Of a stretch of 64,000 bases of DNA, positions 60,231-64,000 are shown piece after piece. The position numbers were made by a program, and so were the translations under genes. Numbering within the stretch: position 1 is the first letter of the stretch; the number at the start of each line of letters is the position of its first letter. Origin of the DNA: Effrenium voratum (lineage: Eukaryota > Sar > Dinophyceae > Suessiales > Symbiodiniaceae); NCBI GenBank assembly GCA_963377175.1, contig CAUJNA010001247.1, forward strand, positions 963,400-1,027,399, given 5' to 3'. The notes beneath the pieces are model-generated. The model was not told where the DNA came from. It saw only the letters and a program-made list of their open reading frames with translations, and ran no database searches.

Positions 60231-61364
60231 GGGTGGCTTCAGCACATGTGCCATCGTCAAACAACCCGCAAGCAAGCCAAGGAGTGGTAGGGATGATCAA
60301 CCTGTTAAGGGGGTTTATTGAGGGAACCATGACAGCGATCTACACAAGGACTTATGGCACATACTTATATGTCGTAAGTTAGAGATAGCTTGGACCCTTT
60401 AGTAAGCTTGATAAACGACTATTGAAAGGTTTTTGTGTCAAAGGAGCCATCACCCTCATTGTTAGGGTGCACATGGCAAGTTGCCGAAAGTCTTGCTACC
60501 GTTAAAGGGGGTTCATGACAGCTTGTACGGACATTGAATTGAGGGAGCGGGGCGACCTCTGGAATTTCATTCATAATTCCAGTGCTTTTCTTGTGAAGCA
60601 ACCTTTGAAGTTAACGTGTCGTCATAGGAATTGCACACTCCAGGATAGTATCCATTTGGGACCATACCCTTTTGCCCGTTTGGATTTCATCAACCATAGA
60701 CAGGCCAAGTGGTGCAGTTTGTCCCAAAAGGGGGGCTGGCATGCATCAATTCCAGATGAGCAACAGCAGGCCTTTCGGTGTGACTTGCCCGAGGTGAAAC
60801 TAGAGTTGTACAAATACCCTTGGAGTATGTTCAAGTGATGTGCCGGTCGCATCAACGAGACGCTTACTTCTGCAAACCTGTTGAGCTGCTCACAATTCTT
60901 GGCCAATGGATAGGGATCATCTTGCCAGACCTGCACCGTAGCCGTGGGTAGATCTTCACCCAACGTGCAAACTTTTAAACTGTGCGAGAGGTTCGGATCT
61001 AAGTGAGCCGTGAACTGCTCCGGTTGCGCAAGCTTATCCTTTTAGTAGACATAGCGACACCTTGGGGGTGAAATATACCCGCCCACAATGAAGACCCTTA
61101 ACCCACCTGTCTTTCGCGGCGAAACACACTTGTGCGCCACATGTGCACGGACGCAGCGCGGAAACCTACAGGGGATATTGGTGTTTCCTGAGTAGCAAGC
61201 TGCACAAGCCTGAGAGAGGCATTGCTCCGAACCTAAAGGCTTGAGGAGATGACCAAACCCACAAGGCTAGAAACTTGGTGTATGTGTGTGTGTGGTCTTT
61301 TTGCATTTCTTTGCCTGCCAATTGTCTATGCGTGCTGATGAGTCCTGTTGATTTCCTTTTCCAG
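60231..61364. other. Unassigned region, possible intron
   Basis: No gene recognised; short open frames only. Confidence 0.35.
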
Positions 61365-61510
61365 GTTTCCACCAATTCGGGTTGACTGGGAGCCCTCAGA
61401 GCCTCAGGACTGGCAGCAAGAGCTGTCGCAGGAGCTGGATGAGGCACTCAACCTACTGCAAAGGCACTGGGCAGAGCATCACGTTCCCTGGCCGACTGAG
61501 CACGCCTTTT
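61365..61510 (+). CDS. Candidate exon, acidic helical peptide
   Basis: The acceptor TTGATTTCCTTTTCCAG ends at 61364. The frame then reads FPPIRVDWEPSEPQDWQQEL, SQELDEALNLLQRHWAEHHV, PWPTEHAF, with codon texture and helix periodicity of real protein. The downstream limit is approximate. No family recognised. Confidence 0.45.
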
Positions 61511-62330
61511 TGGGGTTACCTGTTTTGAGGGGGGGAGGGTGTTTGCAGGAGAAGCCGCCCATTGGGGGGGTGCCCCCAGTTGGAAACGAGCAGAGATCAA
61601 GAGATGGGGAAGCACCGTCAAAACCGATCCAGCGCCTTTCCAGAAGGTGTGGATCTCCATGTGGCCATCGCTTACGAAGGATTTTGAAAGTGTCCCATCG
61701 CCTGGCGCAAAACCGGGCTAGGCGCAAAAGTCTGGTAAAGTGTGGAAAAGTATTAATTGCGTCCCGTGGTGTCAATTGCTTGCAATTCTTGGGCATCCGC
61801 CGTACCTCAATTGTGTCTTGATTGTGCCAGTTCCGTGTTGGCACCGGCTCGTTTCTCTCAAGAACGACCAGGGACCAGGGATCCCGTTGTGAAAATGACA
61901 CCTCGGCATAATATGGTACCGACCTTCTGCTTTTCAGGAGAGTCGTTTCACTGGCCAAGTTGTTTGCTCTCCCATTGGCTGGCTGAGCACCATGTCAAGT
62001 GACAAGTGGCGCTTGGGATCTATAAATGGGGCCGTCAGTTGCTCGAAGCCAGTGAGCAAATGAGGTTCCCAAAACGTTGAATTGTTACTTTTGGCATGTG
62101 CTTCCGCTTCCCTTGACGCAGTTGCGACTTGACCCAGCCATCCTGTCGAACTTCGGGGTTTCGGTTGCTCGCTTGGTGTGCTTCTGGAAGGGCTCTTTGG
62201 TTGTCTCAAGGCATGCTTGGCAAGAAACACATCGGACATGTCGTTGGTATGCAAAGCGGTCTAAGCGGCTACAATATGACCCACACACACACATTGCAGC
62301 CGACAAAGCCGGTGAAGGGAAGTTTCTCAA
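61511..62330. other. Unassigned region
   Basis: No gene recognised. Repeated frames on both strands give no domain. Confidence 0.35.
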
Positions 62331-62359
62331 ATATAAGAATCGCAGTGATCGTTATTTTC

Positions 62360-62800
62360 CCTTTTTCCGTGTGCTGTTCTTTTCTCTCGTTCTTTGTCTC
62401 TCTCTCGCTCTCTCTATTTATCTTTCTCTCTTTCCCTATCTCTCTATTTATCTTTCTCTCTTTCCCTATGTATCTCTTTCTCTCTCTTTCTCTCTCTTTC
62501 TTTCCCTGTTTCTTTCTTTCTTCTTTCTTTCTTTCTTTCTGTCTTTCTTTCGTTCCATCTTTCTCTTTTTCTCTCTTTCTCTCTTTCTCTTTTTCTCTCC
62601 TTCTCTCCTTCTCTCTTTCTCTCCCTCTCTCCTTCTCTCCTTCTCTCTTCTCTCCTTCTCTCTCTCTCGCTCTATCTCTTTGTCTCTATCCCTCTCTCTC
62701 TCTCTCTGTCTTTTGCTTCACTATGTTTATCTTTATGTTTCCTTTTTATCTCTCTCTCTTGCTGTCTTTCTCTTTCTCTGATCATTGTTTCCTTCTGCAG
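62360..62800. repeat. Pyrimidine-rich (CTTT/CTCT) repeat
   Basis: CTCTTTCTCT, TTTCTTTCTT and TCTCTATTTATC units with purines almost absent on this strand. Confidence 0.93.
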
Positions 62801-62839
62801 TTTTTTTTCCGGTATGTTCTTTCTCATTCTCGCTGTTCC

Positions 62840-63850
62840 ATCTTTTCATCTATCCATCCATCATAGTCCATCCCTCCATCTATCTATCTAATCGATGTAT
62901 CTAATATGGTTGTCTGTTTGTCTGTCTATCTGTTTACCTGTCTATCTGTCTATCTGTCTATCTATCTATCTATCTATATATGACGTCCCTTATTTCTTCT
63001 GTCTTTTTTTGTTCTTAAGTATTTATTTCTTGCGTGGTGTCCTTCTTTATGTATTCATTTATTTTGTTTGTCTGTTTTTTCTTCCTGCCTTCCTGCCTTC
63101 CTGCCTTCCTGCCTTCCTTCCTTCCTTGCTTGCTTGCTTGCTTGCTTCCTTGCTTCCTTGCTTCCTTCCTTGCTTCCTTCCTTGCTTCCTTCCTTGCTTC
63201 CTTGCTTCCTTGCTTCCTTCCTTGCTTCCTTCCTTCCTTCCTTCCTTCCTTCCTTCCTTCCTTCCTTCCTTCCTTCCTTGCTTTTGTTTCTATCTTTCTT
63301 TCTCTGTTTCTCTCTTTCTATCTATGTACGAACCTATTTCCTCCATCAGTCTATATATCAATAAACCAATGTATCTAACGGATCTAACCCATCTAATATA
63401 CCTAGTCTATCTAGTATACCTTATCTACCACTCTATCTATAGTTCATTTTAGCTGTCTTTTTTTTCTGTCTATCAATCTATCTAATCTAACCATCTATCT
63501 ATAATCCAATCCAATGTAATCCTATCTAGCTAGCTATATATCTATCCATCCATCTATCTATCTTATTTATCTAACTTATATTATCTGTCGTATCTATCTT
63601 GTCTATCTTGTCTATCTTGTCTATCTTGTCTATCTTGTCTACCTAATCTATCTAATCTATCTAATCTAATCTATCTATCTATCCATCTGTCTATCTTGTC
63701 TGTCTTGTCTGTCTGTCTATCTGTCTATCTATTCTATCTATCTATGTAATCTCTGCATCTGTCTAATCTAATCTAATATAATCTGATCTAATCTAGTCTA
63801 ATCTAATATATCTAATCTATATATCGTATCTGTCTATCTATATTTCAATG

Positions 63851-63882
<32 letters not shown>

Positions 63883-63936
63883 CAATCAATCTATCTATCT
63901 ATATCTAGCTATATCTATCTATCTATCTAATCTATC

Positions 63937-64000
<64 letters not shown>
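62840..64000. repeat. TATC / TTCC / TCTAATCTA microsatellite to window end
   Basis: CTGTCTAT and TATC units, a block of CCTTCCTTG(C/T)TT (63080-63285), then TATC/TCTAATC units. The last ~50 bp are pure TATC. On the opposite strand this is a GATA/GGAA repeat like the 23.3-26.5 kb block. Confidence 0.95.

Overview
The window looks like dinoflagellate nuclear DNA, most like a Symbiodiniaceae genome. This is an inference, because no diagnostic marker such as an intact 22-nt spliced leader gene is present. The support is: tandem near-identical genes for a small cold-shock-domain protein; genes preceded by T-rich tracts and AG acceptors rather than recognisable promoters; a decayed Ty1/copia retroelement with a KGKGK-rich gag; proteins built on Lys-Ala-Met repeats; one candidate intron that works only with a GC donor; and very abundant microsatellites. 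There are no rRNA genes, no convincing tRNA and no CRISPR array.

Layout. 0-4.2 kb: three tandem cold-shock-domain genes (the first cut by the window edge), with about 2.3 kb of low-complexity and foldback sequence inserted in the first spacer. 4.2-11 kb: mostly unassigned, with one candidate exon, one foldback repeat and a dispersed palindromic repeat. 11.1-15.6 kb: an internally deleted Ty1/copia element with two LTRs, a PBS-like site, gag with an internal stop, a foldback insertion, a protease relic and RNase H remnants. 15.6-31.2 kb: repeats, including a dispersed ~230-bp repeat (two copies), a TIR element with a 5-bp target duplication, 3.2 kb of GATA/GAGA repeat, an in-frame 33-bp repeat and GT-rich minisatellites. 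31.2-38.1 kb: after a 100-N gap, a compact, CpG-rich array of eight same-strand ORFs with short T/G-rich spacers. At least four, possibly five, of them share an undescribed aromatic domain (WI/VRIYxPG, REWR, RDW, GYQR).

39.3-55.8 kb: a CpG-poor island bounded on both sides by TTAGCTAAGTGG-type repeats and long TG/TGTCTC microsatellites. It carries a DDE-transposase-like gene broken by a 14-bp deletion, an intact 468-aa companion gene, several other genes (some frameshifted), two inverted copies of a Lys-Ala-Met protein gene, an inverted transposase fragment, a strikingly phased array of palindromes, and a short hairpin word (AGCC..GGCT) in almost every intergenic stretch. I read it as a large composite transposon or a mobile-element-derived gene cluster.

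55.8-64 kb: microsatellites, a stretch with two plausible exons of an intron-rich gene, and pyrimidine-rich and TATC microsatellites to the end.

How the genes work together can only be inferred. The 31.5-38.0 kb ORFs look like a polycistronic, trans-spliced family. The 39-56 kb genes look like the gene set of one mobile element. Cold-shock proteins are RNA/DNA chaperones.
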